From: Bacteroidales bacterium | GTDB taxonomy: Bacteria > Bacteroidota > Bacteroidia > Bacteroidales > UBA932 | Direction of reading: 5' to 3' | Length of the DNA stretch: 55,779 nt | NCBI GenBank assembly: GCA_017554305.1 | Contig: JAFZIN010000006.1 | Span: 1 to 55,779 of the forward strand | Part shown: positions 24,851 to 34,883 of the stretch, piece after piece | How the letters are laid out: each line of letters opens with the position of its first letter | Position numbering within the stretch: the first letter of the stretch is position 1 | Program-made: the position numbers and the translations under genes | The notes under the pieces: model-generated | Told to the model about the DNA's origin: nothing | Database searches by the model: none | The model's input: only the letters and a program-made list of their open reading frames with translations

Positions 24851-26104
24851 ATGGAAGGTTTAAATTTAGCACAGTTCTTTACCGAATTCAAAGAGGGTAA
24901 AGGAATTGACAGGGCAACACTTATGAGCGTTCTGGAGGATATCTTCAGAACCCAGCTTGCCAAGACATACGGCACTGCCGATAACTTTGACATTATCATC
25001 AACATAGACAAGGGAGACCTTCAGATCTGGCGCAACCGTAAGATTGTAGATGAGGTTGAGGACCCAATGTTGGAGATTTCAAAGAAGGAGGTAGATCAGA
25101 TTGAGCCGGATAACGATTTTGAGATTGGTGAGGATTATTCAGAGGAGGTTCCGCTTAAGAGCTTTGGCAGAAGAGCGGTTTTGAATCTGCGTCAGAACCT
25201 CTCCGGCAGAATTATGGATATAGACAAGGCCAACCTCTTTAACCGTTACAAAGATAAGATTGGAGAGATTGTAGTTGGAGAAGTTTATCAGGTTTGGAAG
25301 AAAGAGGTTCTTGTAAGAGACGAGGCGGATAACGAACTCATTCTCCCTAAGAGTGAGCAGATTCCGTCAGACTATTTCCGCAAGGGAGATTCCGTTAAGG
25401 CAGTGGTTGCAAAGGTTGAGATGAAGAACAACACCCCTTCTATCATCCTTTCCAGAACTGCAAGCGTATTCCTTGAGAGACTCTTTGAGCAGGAGGTTCC
25501 TGAGATTTTTGACGGCCTTATTACCATTAAGAAGATTGTAAGAATGCCGGGCGAGAGAGCAAAGGTTGCTGTTGAATCTTACGATGACAGAATTGATCCG
25601 GTAGGAGCATGTGTTGGAGTAAAGGGCAGCAGAATCCACGGCATAGTAAGAGAGCTCAGAAATGAGAACATAGATGTAATCAGCTGGACTTCAAACACTC
25701 AGCTGCTCATTCAGAGAGCCCTTTCACCTGCAAAGATTACCACTATCAAGATTAACGAGGAGGAGGGCAAGGTGCTCATTACCATGGACTCTTCACAGGT
25801 TTCTCTTGCAGTTGGAAAGAACGGAAGCAATATCCGTCTTGCAGGAATGCTGGTAGGTATGGACATTGAAATCTTCCGCGATGTTCAGAGCAATGATGAT
25901 GAGGACGTTCTTTTGAGCGCATTCAATGATGAGATAGATCAGTGGGTTATTGACGCACTCAGAAACGTTGGCTTTGACACTGCAAAGGATGTGCTTTCAC
26001 GTCCTACAGAGGAGATTATGGAGAGAGCAGACTTAGACCAGGAGACCGTGGAGGATGTTAAGAAGATTCTCCAGGCTGAGTTTGAGGACCCAATGGAAAA
26101 TTAA
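24851..26104 (+). CDS. nusA: Transcription elongation/termination factor NusA
   Basis: NusA binds RNA polymerase and nascent RNA and controls pausing, termination and antitermination. The 417-residue protein has the N-terminal polymerase-binding domain (1-125), an S1 domain (about 130-200), and two KH domains containing GVKGSRIHGIVRELRNE and the second GxxG loop VGKNGSNIRLAG. It lacks the acidic repeats of E. coli NusA, as usual outside Proteobacteria. The final ~65 residues include one helix-hairpin-helix-like segment. rimP, which usually precedes nusA in Bacteroidota, is not found here. infB follows 27 bases later. Confidence 0.96.
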   Translation: MEGLNLAQFFTEFKEGKGIDRATLMSVLEDIFRTQLAKTYGTADNFDIIINIDKGDLQIWRNRKIVDEVEDPMLEISKKEVDQIEPDNDFEIGEDYSEEVPLKSFGRRAVLNLRQNLSGRIMDIDKANLFNRYKDKIGEIVVGEVYQVWKKEVLVRDEADNELILPKSEQIPSDYFRKGDSVKAVVAKVEMKNNTPSIILSRTASVFLERLFEQEVPEIFDGLITIKKIVRMPGERAKVAVESYDDRIDPVGACVGVKGSRIHGIVRELRNENIDVISWTSNTQLLIQRALSPAKITTIKINEEEGKVLITMDSSQVSLAVGKNGSNIRLAGMLVGMDIEIFRDVQSNDDEDVLLSAFNDEIDQWVIDALRNVGFDTAKDVLSRPTEEIMERADLDQETVEDVKKILQAEFEDPMEN

Positions 26105-26131
26105 CAATTAGAAACGGAGGTAAATAATTAT

Positions 26132-28861
26132 ATGGCAGGTATCAGAATTAAAAAAGTACTCACAGACTTCAACATTGGTTTGAGCACTCTGGTCAACTTC
26201 CTGGAAAAGAAGGGAGTTGAGGTAGATGCCAACCCTAATGCAAAGTTGTCTGATGAGGTATATGCGCTGGTAAGCAAGGAGTTCCAGACTCAGCAGCAGG
26301 TGAAGGAGGATGCCAAGAAAGTGGCAAAGCAGAATGAGAAGAAGATATCCGAGAGCAATAACAAATCATACGAGCTCAAGAAGGAAACATCTGCCGGTGA
26401 GAACTTTATAAAGACCTCCGTGGAGGAGAAGAACCCTACTGTTGTAGGTAAGATAGACCTCTCCAAGTTTGAGAAAAAGCCAAAGGCTGCTGCAAAGGAG
26501 GAGGAGAAAAAAGTTGAGGAAGTTGTTGAGAAGAAAGAGGAACCGGTAGTAGAAGAGCCTAAGAAAGAGAGTGTTAAAGAGGCTCCAAAGAAGGTGGAAG
26601 AGAAGAAGGAGGTAAAGAAGGCAGAGGAAAAGAAAGAGGCTCCAAAGAAAGAGGAGAAGAAGGAAGAACAGAAGGCGGAGGAAAAAACTATCGAGAAGAA
26701 AGCGGAAGAGAGCAACTTCATTGAAACAAAAGTTGAGCAGCTCCAAGGTCCTAAGGATACGGGACTTAGAATAGACATCTCCAAACTTGAGAGCGGCAAG
26801 AAGAAGAGTCCGGAGAGAGGAAAGAGAGAGAGAATTGGCAAGCATACCAAGGAGAAGGTAGATATAAACAAAGAGACTCAGAACAACCGTGCTAAGGAAA
26901 AACAGGAGAAGAAGAAAGGTAAGAAAGGCTTCAAACCTATTAGAAATGAGGTAGATGAGGACGAGGTACAGAAGCAGATAAAGGAGACCTACCAGAGAAT
27001 GGTTGAGGGTAAGGGTAAGACCAAGGGCTCCAAGTACAGAAGAGAAAAGAGAGAGATTGCTGCAGAGAGACAGGAGGAGGAGATTCAGAAGAGAGAGGCA
27101 AGCAGCAACATCCTCAAAGTGACCGAGTTTGTTACCGTTAATGATTTGGCTGTGATGATAGACCAGCCGGTTACCAAGGTTATTGGCGCCTGTATGAATC
27201 TGGGTCTTATGGTGTCCATCAACCAGAGACTGGATGCGGATGCGCTCTCACTGGTTGCGGAGGACTTTGGTTACAAGATTGAGTTTGTAAGTGCTGAGAT
27301 TCAGGAGGCTATAAAGGAGGAGACAGAAGAGGACAAGCCTGAGGATCTGGTTCCAAGAGCCCCTATCGTTACCGTTATGGGACACGTAGACCACGGTAAG
27401 ACTTCACTTTTGGACTACATACGTCAGTCTAACGTCATTGCCGGTGAGGCCGGCGGAATTACCCAGCACATTGGTGCATACAACGTTAAACTTCCTAACG
27501 GAAGACAGATTACGTTCCTTGATACTCCTGGCCACGAGGCATTTACCGCAATGCGTGCCCGCGGAGCCAAGATGACAGACCTTGCAATCATTATAGTTGC
27601 TGCAGATGATGCAGTAATGCCGCAGACCGTTGAGGCTATCAACCACGCACAGGCTGCAGGCGTTCCTATGATCTTTGCTATTAACAAGATAGACAAGCCG
27701 GGCGCTATGCCTGATAAGATCCGTGAGCAGCTCAGCCAGATGAACATTCTGGTAGAGGACTGGGGAGGAAAATTCCAGTGTCAGGAAATCTCTGCAAAGA
27801 AAGGTATCGGTGTTGCAGACCTGTTGGACAAAGTGCTCCTGGAGGCTGATATGCTGGAACTTAAGGCCAACCCTAACAAGAAGGCCGTTGGTACCGTTAT
27901 TGAGTCTTCACTGGATAAAGGTAGAGGATATCTTGCTACACTTCTGGTTCAGGGAGGTACTCTTCACACCGGAGATATCATGCTCTCTGGAATGTATACC
28001 GGAAAGGTTAAGGCAATGTTCAATGAGAGAGGTCAGAAGATTCAAAGCGCCGGCCCTTCCGTTCCGGTTTCAGTACTGGGACTTAACGGTGCTCCTCAGG
28101 CAGGTGATACATTCAACATCTTTGATAACGAGAGAGATGCCCGCGAGCTTGCAAACAAGAGAGAGCAACTCCTTAGAATTCAGGGCCTCAGAACCCAGAA
28201 GCACATTACTTTGGAGGAGTTGGGAAGACGTATTGCAATTGGCAACTTCAAGGAACTCAACATAATTGTAAAGGGAGACGTAGACGGCTCAATAGAGGCG
28301 CTCTCAGATTCACTCATCAAACTCTCTACTGAGGAGGTAAGAGTGAACGTCATCCACAAGGCAGTTGGAGAGATTTCAGAATCTGACGTTCTGCTTGCAG
28401 AGGCATCTGAGGCCATCATTGTTGGATTCCAGGTAAGACCTTCTATGAACGCCCGCAAGATGGCAGAGAAGGAGGAGATAGAAATCCGCTTGTACTCAGT
28501 CATCTACGATGCTATCAACGAGGTTAAGAGCGGTATTGAGGGTATGCTTGCTCCTGTAGAGAAAGAGGTTGTTACCTCAACTCTGGAGGTTAGACAGACC
28601 TTCAAGATCTCCAAGGTTGGAACCATTGCAGGATGTATGGTTAAGGAGGGTAAGATTACCAGAACCTCCAAGATCAGAGTCATCAGAGACGGTATTGTTG
28701 TTAAGGAGGGCGTGCTTGCCTCACTTAAGAGAGGTAAGGATGACGTTAAGGATGTCTCCGCCGGCTACGATTGCGGTGTGGGCATTGAGAACTTCAATGA
28801 TATCAAAGAGGGTGATGTTATTGAGGCCTACAAGATTGAAGAGATAAAGAGAACGTTGTAA
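26132..28861 (+). CDS. infB: Translation initiation factor IF-2
   Basis: IF-2 is the GTPase that places fMet-tRNA on the ribosome. The 909-residue protein has an N-terminal IF2_N segment ([20 protein letters not shown]), then a highly charged Lys/Glu stretch (about residues 100-330). The G domain follows with [18 protein letters not shown] and NKID, then domains II, III and IV. A clear GGAGG lies 12 bases before the ATG. It is followed directly by a terminator. The initiator tRNA it recognises is encoded at 4029. Confidence 0.97.
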   Translation: MAGIRIKKVLTDFNIGLSTLVNFLEKKGVEVDANPNAKLSDEVYALVSKEFQTQQQVKEDAKKVAKQNEKKISESNNKSYELKKETSAGENFIKTSVEEKNPTVVGKIDLSKFEKKPKAAAKEEEKKVEEVVEKKEEPVVEEPKKESVKEAPKKVEEKKEVKKAEEKKEAPKKEEKKEEQKAEEKTIEKKAEESNFIETKVEQLQGPKDTGLRIDISKLESGKKKSPERGKRERIGKHTKEKVDINKETQNNRAKEKQEKKKGKKGFKPIRNEVDEDEVQKQIKETYQRMVEGKGKTKGSKYRREKREIAAERQEEEIQKREASSNILKVTEFVTVNDLAVMIDQPVTKVIGACMNLGLMVSINQRLDADALSLVAEDFGYKIEFVSAEIQEAIKEETEEDKPEDLVPRAPIVTVMGHVDHGKTSLLDYIRQSNVIAGEAGGITQHIGAYNVKLPNGRQITFLDTPGHEAFTAMRARGAKMTDLAIIIVAADDAVMPQTVEAINHAQAAGVPMIFAINKIDKPGAMPDKIREQLSQMNILVEDWGGKFQCQEISAKKGIGVADLLDKVLLEADMLELKANPNKKAVGTVIESSLDKGRGYLATLLVQGGTLHTGDIMLSGMYTGKVKAMFNERGQKIQSAGPSVPVSVLGLNGAPQAGDTFNIFDNERDARELANKREQLLRIQGLRTQKHITLEELGRRIAIGNFKELNIIVKGDVDGSIEALSDSLIKLSTEEVRVNVIHKAVGEISESDVLLAEASEAIIVGFQVRPSMNARKMAEKEEIEIRLYSVIYDAINEVKSGIEGMLAPVEKEVVTSTLEVRQTFKISKVGTIAGCMVKEGKITRTSKIRVIRDGIVVKEGVLASLKRGKDDVKDVSAGYDCGVGIENFNDIKEGDVIEAYKIEEIKRTL

Positions 28862-28884
28862 CGTCATCTGTTACAAGCAACTAT

Positions 28885-28919
28885 GAGGCTGGCTAAAAGT
28901 ATTGGTCAGCCTCTTTTTT
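28885..28919 (+). terminator. infB terminator
   Basis: GAGGCTG (28885-28891) pairs with CAGCCTC (28907-28913), followed by six T. Confidence 0.88.
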
Positions 28920-28920
28920 A

Positions 28921-29052
28921 TGAAAGTTGTCTGCCCTACTCCTTTCGCCTTCCGCTCCGCTACGCGTCGCTTCATCCCGCCCGGACAAGCCGGGCACCCA
29001 TTCATGAGGCCATGGGCGGCCACAGGCTCTGAGGAGTAGGCAGACAACTTTA
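28921..29052. repeat. Foldback element B between convergent genes
   Basis: GAAAGTTGTCTGCC plus CTACTCCT (28922-28943) is complementary to 29032-29052 over about 20 bases with one bulged C. The ~88-base core contains the smaller stem CCCGG/CCGGG and CATG/CATG, and the word CCGCTACGCG, similar to element A. The arms are unrelated to those of element A. It lies between infB and the NAGPA lipoprotein gene and follows the infB terminator immediately. Confidence 0.65.
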
Positions 29053-29062
29053 TATTAAATGA

Positions 29063-29995
29063 TTACCTATTAGCAAAAACAACAATACTGTTAGCCACTT
29101 TGCGGGTGCCTTTGTGATCAAATTTGCTGTTGTCTGACGGGTAGTTGATAACGCCCTCTTTGGCTGTCCAGAGCGTGGAGGAGCCGCCGCCGTCCAGGTT
29201 GACTGCAGAACGGCAACCTTTTCCGTTGTCCATAGAGAGCAGGAACTGCTGAACCTCATCCAGGGTCATACCCTCTGCGCTGCCCTTGTGGCGGCCGTCT
29301 ATAACCATCAGACATACAAGCCCTTCATTAGTTACAAACACTACGCTTCTTGGGTGCCGCTTGTTGGAGAAGCCCTTGTAAAGTTCCATCTCAACGGCCT
29401 TTCCGTTATCTATAAGTACTGGCATTGCGGCCATAACTGAGATTCCGTTTGAATTGACGGCCGTTGCATTTGCCGGCAGAAAGACTCCCACCTGCATAAG
29501 CCCATTCTGGGCGGCGGCCTCTTTGTACCGGCTCTCTAACTCCTTGTTCCACGGGATGGTAGAGAGTTTGCCCTTCTTAATGAGAACCGCTCCGGTGGCC
29601 CTTCTCTGCATATCTTTTCCAACGGTTGTATCTGCAACCACGCCCTCTATCTGCATATAGCACACGGAGTTTCCCTTCCTCATATTGTAGAATGTTCCGT
29701 TTATTGCGGCAACTGCGCCCAGTTCCTCAGCCATCTTGTCTGTCTTTGCCATTCCGTTATGGCTCAGTACCTTAAAGGTATATTTTGATGGGTCAAACTC
29801 CAAAATTGAGATACTCTGCGGTGCTCCAAAGAGAGAATCTTTTATGGTGTAACAAACCATTCCCTCAGAGAGAACCTCTCTTGTTGCCTTGTTGGAAGAG
29901 GTGTAGTAACTTGCAGTGTGTGAGGCCACTCCGCATGATACCAGCATCAGCCCCATCAACCCCGCCAACAAAAAACGAAATCTTCTTATGCTCAT
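29063..29995 (-). CDS. Phosphodiester glycosidase (NAGPA/DUF2233) lipoprotein
   Basis: The protein has 310 residues with a lipoprotein signal (GLMLVSC, Cys21). The domain from about residue 65 to the end belongs to the NAGPA family, named after the human enzyme that uncovers mannose-6-phosphate. Recognisable parts are GAVAAINGTFYNMRKG, the Arg in HPRSVVFVTNEGLVCLMVIDGR (core HPRSV...VIDGR), the TLDEVQQFL helix and the active-site AVNLDGGGSSTLW. Bacterial members cleave phosphodiester-linked GlcNAc or related glycans. Substrate here is unknown; a lipid-anchored position suggests cell-wall or host glycans. It follows the DoxX gene by 12 bases and probably shares its transcript. Confidence 0.88.
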   Translation of the reverse strand: MSIRRFRFLLAGLMGLMLVSCGVASHTASYYTSSNKATREVLSEGMVCYTIKDSLFGAPQSISILEFDPSKYTFKVLSHNGMAKTDKMAEELGAVAAINGTFYNMRKGNSVCYMQIEGVVADTTVGKDMQRRATGAVLIKKGKLSTIPWNKELESRYKEAAAQNGLMQVGVFLPANATAVNSNGISVMAAMPVLIDNGKAVEMELYKGFSNKRHPRSVVFVTNEGLVCLMVIDGRHKGSAEGMTLDEVQQFLLSMDNGKGCRSAVNLDGGGSSTLWTAKEGVINYPSDNSKFDHKGTRKVANSIVVFANR

Positions 29996-30007
29996 TTTTC
30001 TATGTTT

Positions 30008-31327
30008 TTATTCTGTTATCTCCTCCAGGTTTACTACTGCTTTGTAAAGCAGTTTGGAGATAACTCGGAGTATGATTACCAAAAGGATTATTACAATTAA
30101 GGAGACTATCAAAAAGATACGGGAGGCCGCCGCACTGCGCACTGCCACAAGAGTGTAATCCTCAGAGAGTGCCTTAATTATCTTCTTGTTGCTGTAGGCG
30201 GAGGCACTCCATTTACGGAGTATCTGACCGTTTTTAATGTATGTTGCTCCGCCGTTGGAACGGTTAAAGGTGATTACGGTTTTATAATCTGAATAAACTA
30301 TATCAAACGGCAGCACTTTGCTCTCATCATAATGGGTTGCATAGATGTCTGAAAGTTTCTCATGTTCAACGGCATCTGCAATTGGCTTTACAAGAGCCAG
30401 GGTCTGCTCCTCCGTAAGTGCGCTAACCAAAAAGACCTCCGCCTTGTGGAGTTCTGTATCTAATGAATCCGCCAGGTTTTTGAGTTTGCTCAAATCCTCT
30501 TCCGTTATGGTGGAAGCGTCATAAACAGAGACCATTACAATTGGATTAGGAAGAGAGAGAACGCTCTTTGTAACATCTTCTCCCGCAGCATCCTTAAGCA
30601 TGAAACTCATCCGTTTTGCATACTTTTCACTTCCCTCAATTACGGTTGAGATAGTCTTTTCATACTTCCAGGTAGAGTCTGGAAGGTGCTTTAAATCAAA
30701 CTTTTGCACCTTGCCGTTTTTGGAGTAGAGAATCTCCGTTTTGTACTTAACCAGAGCAGTTGTATCTGACACCATAAGGTCTCTACCCGGACGGAAATCT
30801 GTTAGGTCTGCAGGAGGGAGTCTCTTGAGTGCGTAAACTGAAAGGGCAACTATTGCAACGGTATAGGCAAAGATGTATGCAATCTCCCAAAAGCGGTTTG
30901 CAATTGGACGGGCCTTCTTTCTGTTCAGATAAAGGAAGAGTGCCAAAGCGCTGAGCACCACGTTCTTAAAGAATGACGGCCAGGGTTCAAGTTTAATGAC
31001 CTCTCCAAAACAGCCGCAGTCAGATACCTTTCCCGTAATGGCGGAAACAAAGGTTACAACCAAAAAGAAAAGAGAGAGCAGAAGCGCAATCAGAGAGAAG
31101 AAGCGGAACTTGATTACCTTGAGAACGCATACACCGGTCAAAAACTCTACTGCACAGAGCGCTACGGCAATCCATGTGGCGTAACTTCCAAAGCCGGTTC
31201 CAAGATAAGCCTGAGCGTACTCGTTGACTTTCAGAGCGGTACCAACAGGGTCCACAGCCTTTAGGAATCCGGAAACTATGAATACGATTCCTACAATGTA
31301 TCTTGCTATGAACCTAACACTTTTCAT
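30008..31327 (-). CDS. DoxX/MauE-type membrane protein, BT_3928-like
   Basis: The protein has 439 residues. The first ~185 form a DoxX/MauE-like bundle: helices near 8-28, 48-68, 75-98, 125-140 and 150-170, with the Cys pair in GKVSDCGCFGEV between helices. A soluble, probably periplasmic domain (about 190-395) and one more transmembrane helix (about 405-427) follow. The layout matches the BT_3928 family of Bacteroidota. MauE-like domains are linked to disulfide chemistry and the CGC motif could be redox-active; the function is not known. It follows tmk by 82 bases on the same strand. Confidence 0.78.
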   Translation of the reverse strand: MKSVRFIARYIVGIVFIVSGFLKAVDPVGTALKVNEYAQAYLGTGFGSYATWIAVALCAVEFLTGVCVLKVIKFRFFSLIALLLSLFFLVVTFVSAITGKVSDCGCFGEVIKLEPWPSFFKNVVLSALALFLYLNRKKARPIANRFWEIAYIFAYTVAIVALSVYALKRLPPADLTDFRPGRDLMVSDTTALVKYKTEILYSKNGKVQKFDLKHLPDSTWKYEKTISTVIEGSEKYAKRMSFMLKDAAGEDVTKSVLSLPNPIVMVSVYDASTITEEDLSKLKNLADSLDTELHKAEVFLVSALTEEQTLALVKPIADAVEHEKLSDIYATHYDESKVLPFDIVYSDYKTVITFNRSNGGATYIKNGQILRKWSASAYSNKKIIKALSEDYTLVAVRSAAASRIFLIVSLIVIILLVIILRVISKLLYKAVVNLEEITE

Positions 31328-31409
31328 TTATAGGATTAACCTCTGTTTTTCAGATACTTAATTTGACCTTATCAGATGTTTGCCACACAAGGAAGAGGGC
31401 AAGGGTTAC

Positions 31410-32084
31410 TTACAGCGTTATCTGTGCCTTTATGCGCTCAAAAATTTCTTCCGGTGAAAGCATCTTTCCGTCTGCTGCGCGGCAATCTACCCTCTTAAAG
31501 CTTCCGTCTCTCTTACACTCTGAAAGATAGACATTTCTGACGCCCTCCTGGAAGGAGATTTTCTCCTCATGAATATCTCTCTTGCCCTCTAAATAGTCTC
31601 TGCCGCTGTCTTCTGAGCGTGAAGAGGCAAGACGTTGAGCCACAAAATCTATAGGGACATCCAGAAAGATATTTACATCCGGTTTAGGAATCTTGTAGAA
31701 CTCAAATTCAAGTTTCAGAATCCAGTCTCTGAGTTCCTCTCTCTTCTTCTCATCCTCAACCTTTGAGCACTGATAGGCAATGTTGGAGTAGACGTAACGG
31801 TCTAAGAGAACTACCGCACCGCTCTCCATTTTACGCTTAATCTCCTCTGCAGCATCCTTACGGTCAAGGGCATAGAGAAGAGCCACAAGTTGCGGGTGAA
31901 CCTGGTTGAGGTCTCCAAAATCTCCTCTTAAGAAACTTGCAATCAGATCTCCGTAAACGGGAGCCTCATAACGCGGAAAATGAAGATATTCAAGAGAATG
32001 TCCACTCTTAAGAATGAACTCTTTAAGCATCTTAACCTGGGTGCTCTTTCCGGCACCGTCCAGTCCTTCTATAACTATCAGCAT
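31410..32084 (-). CDS. tmk: Thymidylate kinase
   Basis: Tmk phosphorylates dTMP to dTDP for DNA synthesis. The 224-residue protein begins MLIVIEGLDGAGKSTQVK, with the Walker A loop at the very N-terminus, which fixes ATG 32084 over a longer frame. Other marks are the base-binding HFPRYEAPVYGDLI, DRYVYSNIAYQCSK (DRY/H motif), and the LID region RLASSRSEDSGRDYLE. It is divergent from folP across a 60-base gap. Confidence 0.92.
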   Translation of the reverse strand: MLIVIEGLDGAGKSTQVKMLKEFILKSGHSLEYLHFPRYEAPVYGDLIASFLRGDFGDLNQVHPQLVALLYALDRKDAAEEIKRKMESGAVVLLDRYVYSNIAYQCSKVEDEKKREELRDWILKLEFEFYKIPKPDVNIFLDVPIDFVAQRLASSRSEDSGRDYLEGKRDIHEEKISFQEGVRNVYLSECKRDGSFKRVDCRAADGKMLSPEEIFERIKAQITL

Positions 32085-32111
32085 AAAAATACAACTAAAA
32101 GAGACAATCCT

Positions 32112-32134
32112 TATATTTGCCTCACAAGGCAAAT
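32112..32134 (+). promoter_or_regulatory. folP -7 box overlapping a hairpin
   Basis: TATATTTG (32112-32119) is a consensus -7 box. It overlaps ATTTGCCT (32115-32122), which is perfectly complementary to AGGCAAAT (32127-32134) around CACA. The hairpin would lie at the transcript 5' end, or act as an operator between folP and tmk. Confidence 0.45.
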
Positions 32135-32144
32135 TTAACAAATT

Positions 32145-32963
32145 ATGGAACAACAACGGCCCCAAGTTATGGGGATCATCAACATAAATAACGAATCCTT
32201 CTTCTCAAAGAGCAGGGTTCTCTCCCCTAAAAAGGTGGCTGAGCGCTTCTTACAGATGGCAGAGGAGGGGGCAGATTATATAGATTTTGGGGCCTGTTCT
32301 ACAAAGCCGGGCAGTACGCCGGTCTCTGAGGCTCAAGAGATTGAGTACCTTCAAAAGCCGCTGAAATCTATCGCGGAGATAATTAAGGAAAAGGGTAGAG
32401 AAAACCTCCCGCAGATCTCCATAGATACGTTCAGGAGCAGTGTGGTTAGAATGGCCTGCTCACTTATAGGCCCCTTTACGGTGAACGATATTTCTGCCGG
32501 AGAGGATGATACTCAGATGCTTAAGACTGTTGCGGAGTTGAACCTGCCATACATTGCAATGCACAAAAGGGGCACTCCATCAACGATGGGTTCACTCACA
32601 GACTACCCCAACGGCGTTGTAAACGAGGTACTTGACTACTTTAAAGCCTTCTCAAAAAAGGCGGAGAAGGCGGGCGTTAAGGAGTGGATTCTTGACCCCG
32701 GGTTTGGCTTTGCAAAGACAATTGAGCAGAACTATCAGCTGCTCTCTTCAGTGGAAAAGTTTAAGGCACTGGGCAAAAAAGTTCTTGTAGGAATATCACG
32801 TAAATCTATGATTTACAAGTTACTGAACATTACTCCGGAAGAGGCTCTGCCGGCAACCTGCGCCCTAAACTTTCTGGCCCTTACAAAGGGGGCGGACATA
32901 CTCCGGGTTCACGATGTAAAAGAGGCCGTTCAATGCGTTAAAATGTATAGTCAGATTTGCTAA
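32145..32963 (+). CDS. folP: Dihydropteroate synthase
   Basis: FolP condenses p-aminobenzoate with dihydropterin pyrophosphate in folate synthesis and is the sulfonamide target. The 272-residue TIM barrel starts QVMGIININNESFFSKSR, the pterin-site motif (usually NVTPDSF; here the loop reads NNESFF). It continues with ADYIDFGACSTKPGS, ISIDTFRSSV, VNDISAGEDD, MHKRGTPSTM, DPGFGFAKT and LVGISRKSM. All substrate-binding blocks are present. The first loop differs from the textbook sequence, as often in Bacteroidota. It runs parallel with purB, which starts 29 bases later. Confidence 0.94.
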   Translation: MEQQRPQVMGIININNESFFSKSRVLSPKKVAERFLQMAEEGADYIDFGACSTKPGSTPVSEAQEIEYLQKPLKSIAEIIKEKGRENLPQISIDTFRSSVVRMACSLIGPFTVNDISAGEDDTQMLKTVAELNLPYIAMHKRGTPSTMGSLTDYPNGVVNEVLDYFKAFSKKAEKAGVKEWILDPGFGFAKTIEQNYQLLSSVEKFKALGKKVLVGISRKSMIYKLLNITPEEALPATCALNFLALTKGADILRVHDVKEAVQCVKMYSQIC

Positions 32964-32968
32964 ATTTG
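32961..32968 (+). promoter_or_regulatory. purB -7 box
   Basis: TAAATTTG overlaps the folP stop codon and lies 24 bases before ATG 32993. The -33 element is not clear. Confidence 0.45.
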
Positions 32969-32992
32969 CGGCGGCAATTTAAAATCCACGTT

Positions 32993-34366
32993 ATGAAAAA
33001 CTCAAAGACAGAATCAACCAGAGAGAACTATTCAGCACTTACCGCTGTTTCACCTATAGACGGCAGATACCGCAACAAAGTATCTGAATTGAGTGACTAT
33101 TTTTCAGAGTATGCGCTTATCAGATATCGCGTAAGAGTTGAAATTGAGTATTTCATAGCACTCTGCAACATTCCTCTTCCTCAGCTTAAAGGCTTCAGCA
33201 AGAGCAACTTCCCAAAACTCCGCAAGATTTATGAGGAGCTTTCTGTTGAGCAGGCTGCCAGGATTAAGGATATTGAGAAGATAACCAATCATGATGTTAA
33301 AGCCGTTGAGTATTTCATTAAGGAAGAGTTTGAGAAGCTGAAAATAAGCAAGTTCAGTGAGTTTGTTCACTTTGGCCTTACATCTCAGGATATAAACAAC
33401 ACTGCAACCCCTCTCTCTCTGAAAGAGGGCGTAGAGAAGGTTTATATGCCTCAGTTAATGGAGGTTATAAACATTATGGAGGGCTACGCCAAGGAGTGGA
33501 AAGATGTTCCAATGCTGGCTCACACACACGGGCAGCCTGCTTCTCCTACCCGCCTGGGCAAGGAGATTAAGGTCTTTACCGCCCGCCTTAAGGAGCAGCT
33601 AAGACTCTTGGCTACAGTGCCTTACTCATCCAAATTCGGAGGCGCTACCGGCAACTTCAACGCCCACACCGTTGCCTACCCGGACATTGACTGGAACAAG
33701 TTTGCCAGGGAGTTCCAGATGAAGAGCTTTGGTCTTAAGAGATCATACCCTACCACCCAGATAGAGCACTATGACAACCTTGCAGCTCTCTTTGACAACC
33801 TCAAGAGAATCAACACTATACTTATTGATTTTTCTCGCGATGTGTGGACTTACATCTCCATGGAGTACTTTAAACAGAAGATTAAGGCAGGAGAGGTTGG
33901 CTCATCTGCTATGCCTCACAAAGTCAATCCAATAGACTTTGAGAACGCAGAGGGTAACCTGGGAGTTGCTAACGCCGTTTTCACTCACCTGAGCGCAAAA
34001 CTCCCTATCTCCAGAATGCAGAGAGACCTCACAGACTCCACCGTCCTCAGGAACGTAGGCGTGCCTATTGCCCACTCAATCATTGCATTAGCCTCCCTCA
34101 AGAAGGGTCTTGGCAAACTCATTCTCAATAAGGAGAAGTTGGAGAAAGACCTGGAAGACAACTGGGCTGTTGTTGCAGAGGGCATTCAGACAGTGCTCCG
34201 CAGAGAGGGCTATCCTCATCCGTATGAGGCACTTAAGGAGCTTACAAGAGTGAACACCAAGGTTACAAAGGAATCTATCGCGGAGTTCATAAAGGGCCTT
34301 AATGTTTCAGAAAAGATTAAGAAAGAGCTGCTTAAGATCACCCCGCAGAACTACACGGGTAGATAG
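32993..34366 (+). CDS. purB: Adenylosuccinate lyase
   Basis: PurB releases fumarate from SAICAR and from adenylosuccinate in purine synthesis. The 457-residue protein from ATG 32993 (MKNSKTESTRENYSALTAVS) is the long E. coli-like type, with PIDGRYRNKV near the N-terminus. It also has the catalytic His region AHTHGQPASPTRLGKE and the fumarase/aspartase signature SSAMPHKVNPIDFENAEGN. The start after the -7 box is preferred to an in-frame ATG at 32957, which overlaps folP. Confidence 0.96.
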   Translation: MKNSKTESTRENYSALTAVSPIDGRYRNKVSELSDYFSEYALIRYRVRVEIEYFIALCNIPLPQLKGFSKSNFPKLRKIYEELSVEQAARIKDIEKITNHDVKAVEYFIKEEFEKLKISKFSEFVHFGLTSQDINNTATPLSLKEGVEKVYMPQLMEVINIMEGYAKEWKDVPMLAHTHGQPASPTRLGKEIKVFTARLKEQLRLLATVPYSSKFGGATGNFNAHTVAYPDIDWNKFAREFQMKSFGLKRSYPTTQIEHYDNLAALFDNLKRINTILIDFSRDVWTYISMEYFKQKIKAGEVGSSAMPHKVNPIDFENAEGNLGVANAVFTHLSAKLPISRMQRDLTDSTVLRNVGVPIAHSIIALASLKKGLGKLILNKEKLEKDLEDNWAVVAEGIQTVLRREGYPHPYEALKELTRVNTKVTKESIAEFIKGLNVSEKIKKELLKITPQNYTGR

Positions 34367-34501
34367 TTGCCACACTTTCAGGGACTGCATAAGCCCATTA
34401 AAAACAAACGTATAAGGAGAGACTCCGTCTTTCCTTAATAATTCACTTTGGATTTTTGTAGGAATTTGCTTTTGCTTTTTGCGGCAACGGCAACGTACTT
34501 T

Positions 34502-34828
34502 CTACTTAGAATCTTCAATTACGTAGATATCCTCTCCGCTCTCATGGAAGAGGTACTCTTCACGTGCAAACTTCTCCAGTGAGTCCTTGTTGGAAGTGAG
34601 CTCCTTAAGCTTCTCCTCCGTCTGCTTTATCTCATTCTGGAAGTAGACCTTCTGGCGGTTCTGGTCTGCCAGCTGACGCAGGTCTTTGTACCAGACAATC
34701 AGGTTGTTGGTATCAAGGAAGAATATCCACACAAGAAAGGCAACGGTTACAAGAAAGTACTTGTTCTTTATAACCTTAAAGATTTGTTTAAAAACAGGCT
34801 TTTCAGATATGTTTTTAAATATGCTCAC
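34502..34828 (-). CDS. FtsB/DivIC-like septum formation initiator
   Basis: The product has 108 residues if it begins at GTG 34828, which gives the natural N-terminus VSIFKNISEKPVF; no ATG lies nearby and the longer frame overlaps the divergent gene. One transmembrane helix (YFLVTVAFLVWIFFLD) is followed by a ~40-residue coiled coil (LRQLADQNRQKVYFQNEI onward) and a conserved REEYLFHESGEDIYVIE tail. This is the DivIC/FtsB layout: a bitopic divisome protein that works with FtsL and FtsQ/DivIB. Sequence is poorly conserved in the family, so the assignment rests on architecture and the tail motif. Confidence 0.78.
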   Translation of the reverse strand: MSIFKNISEKPVFKQIFKVIKNKYFLVTVAFLVWIFFLDTNNLIVWYKDLRQLADQNRQKVYFQNEIKQTEEKLKELTSNKDSLEKFAREEYLFHESGEDIYVIEDSK

Positions 34829-34843
34829 TGCGTGATTTTTTTG

Positions 34844-34851
34844 TATTTTTG
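34844..34851 (+). promoter_or_regulatory. -7 box of the nucleotidyltransferase gene
   Basis: TATTTTTG, 32 bases before ATG 34884. No convincing -33 element. Confidence 0.45.
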
Positions 34852-34883
34852 CCGCGTTAAAACAGCACAAATTTATAAAAAAA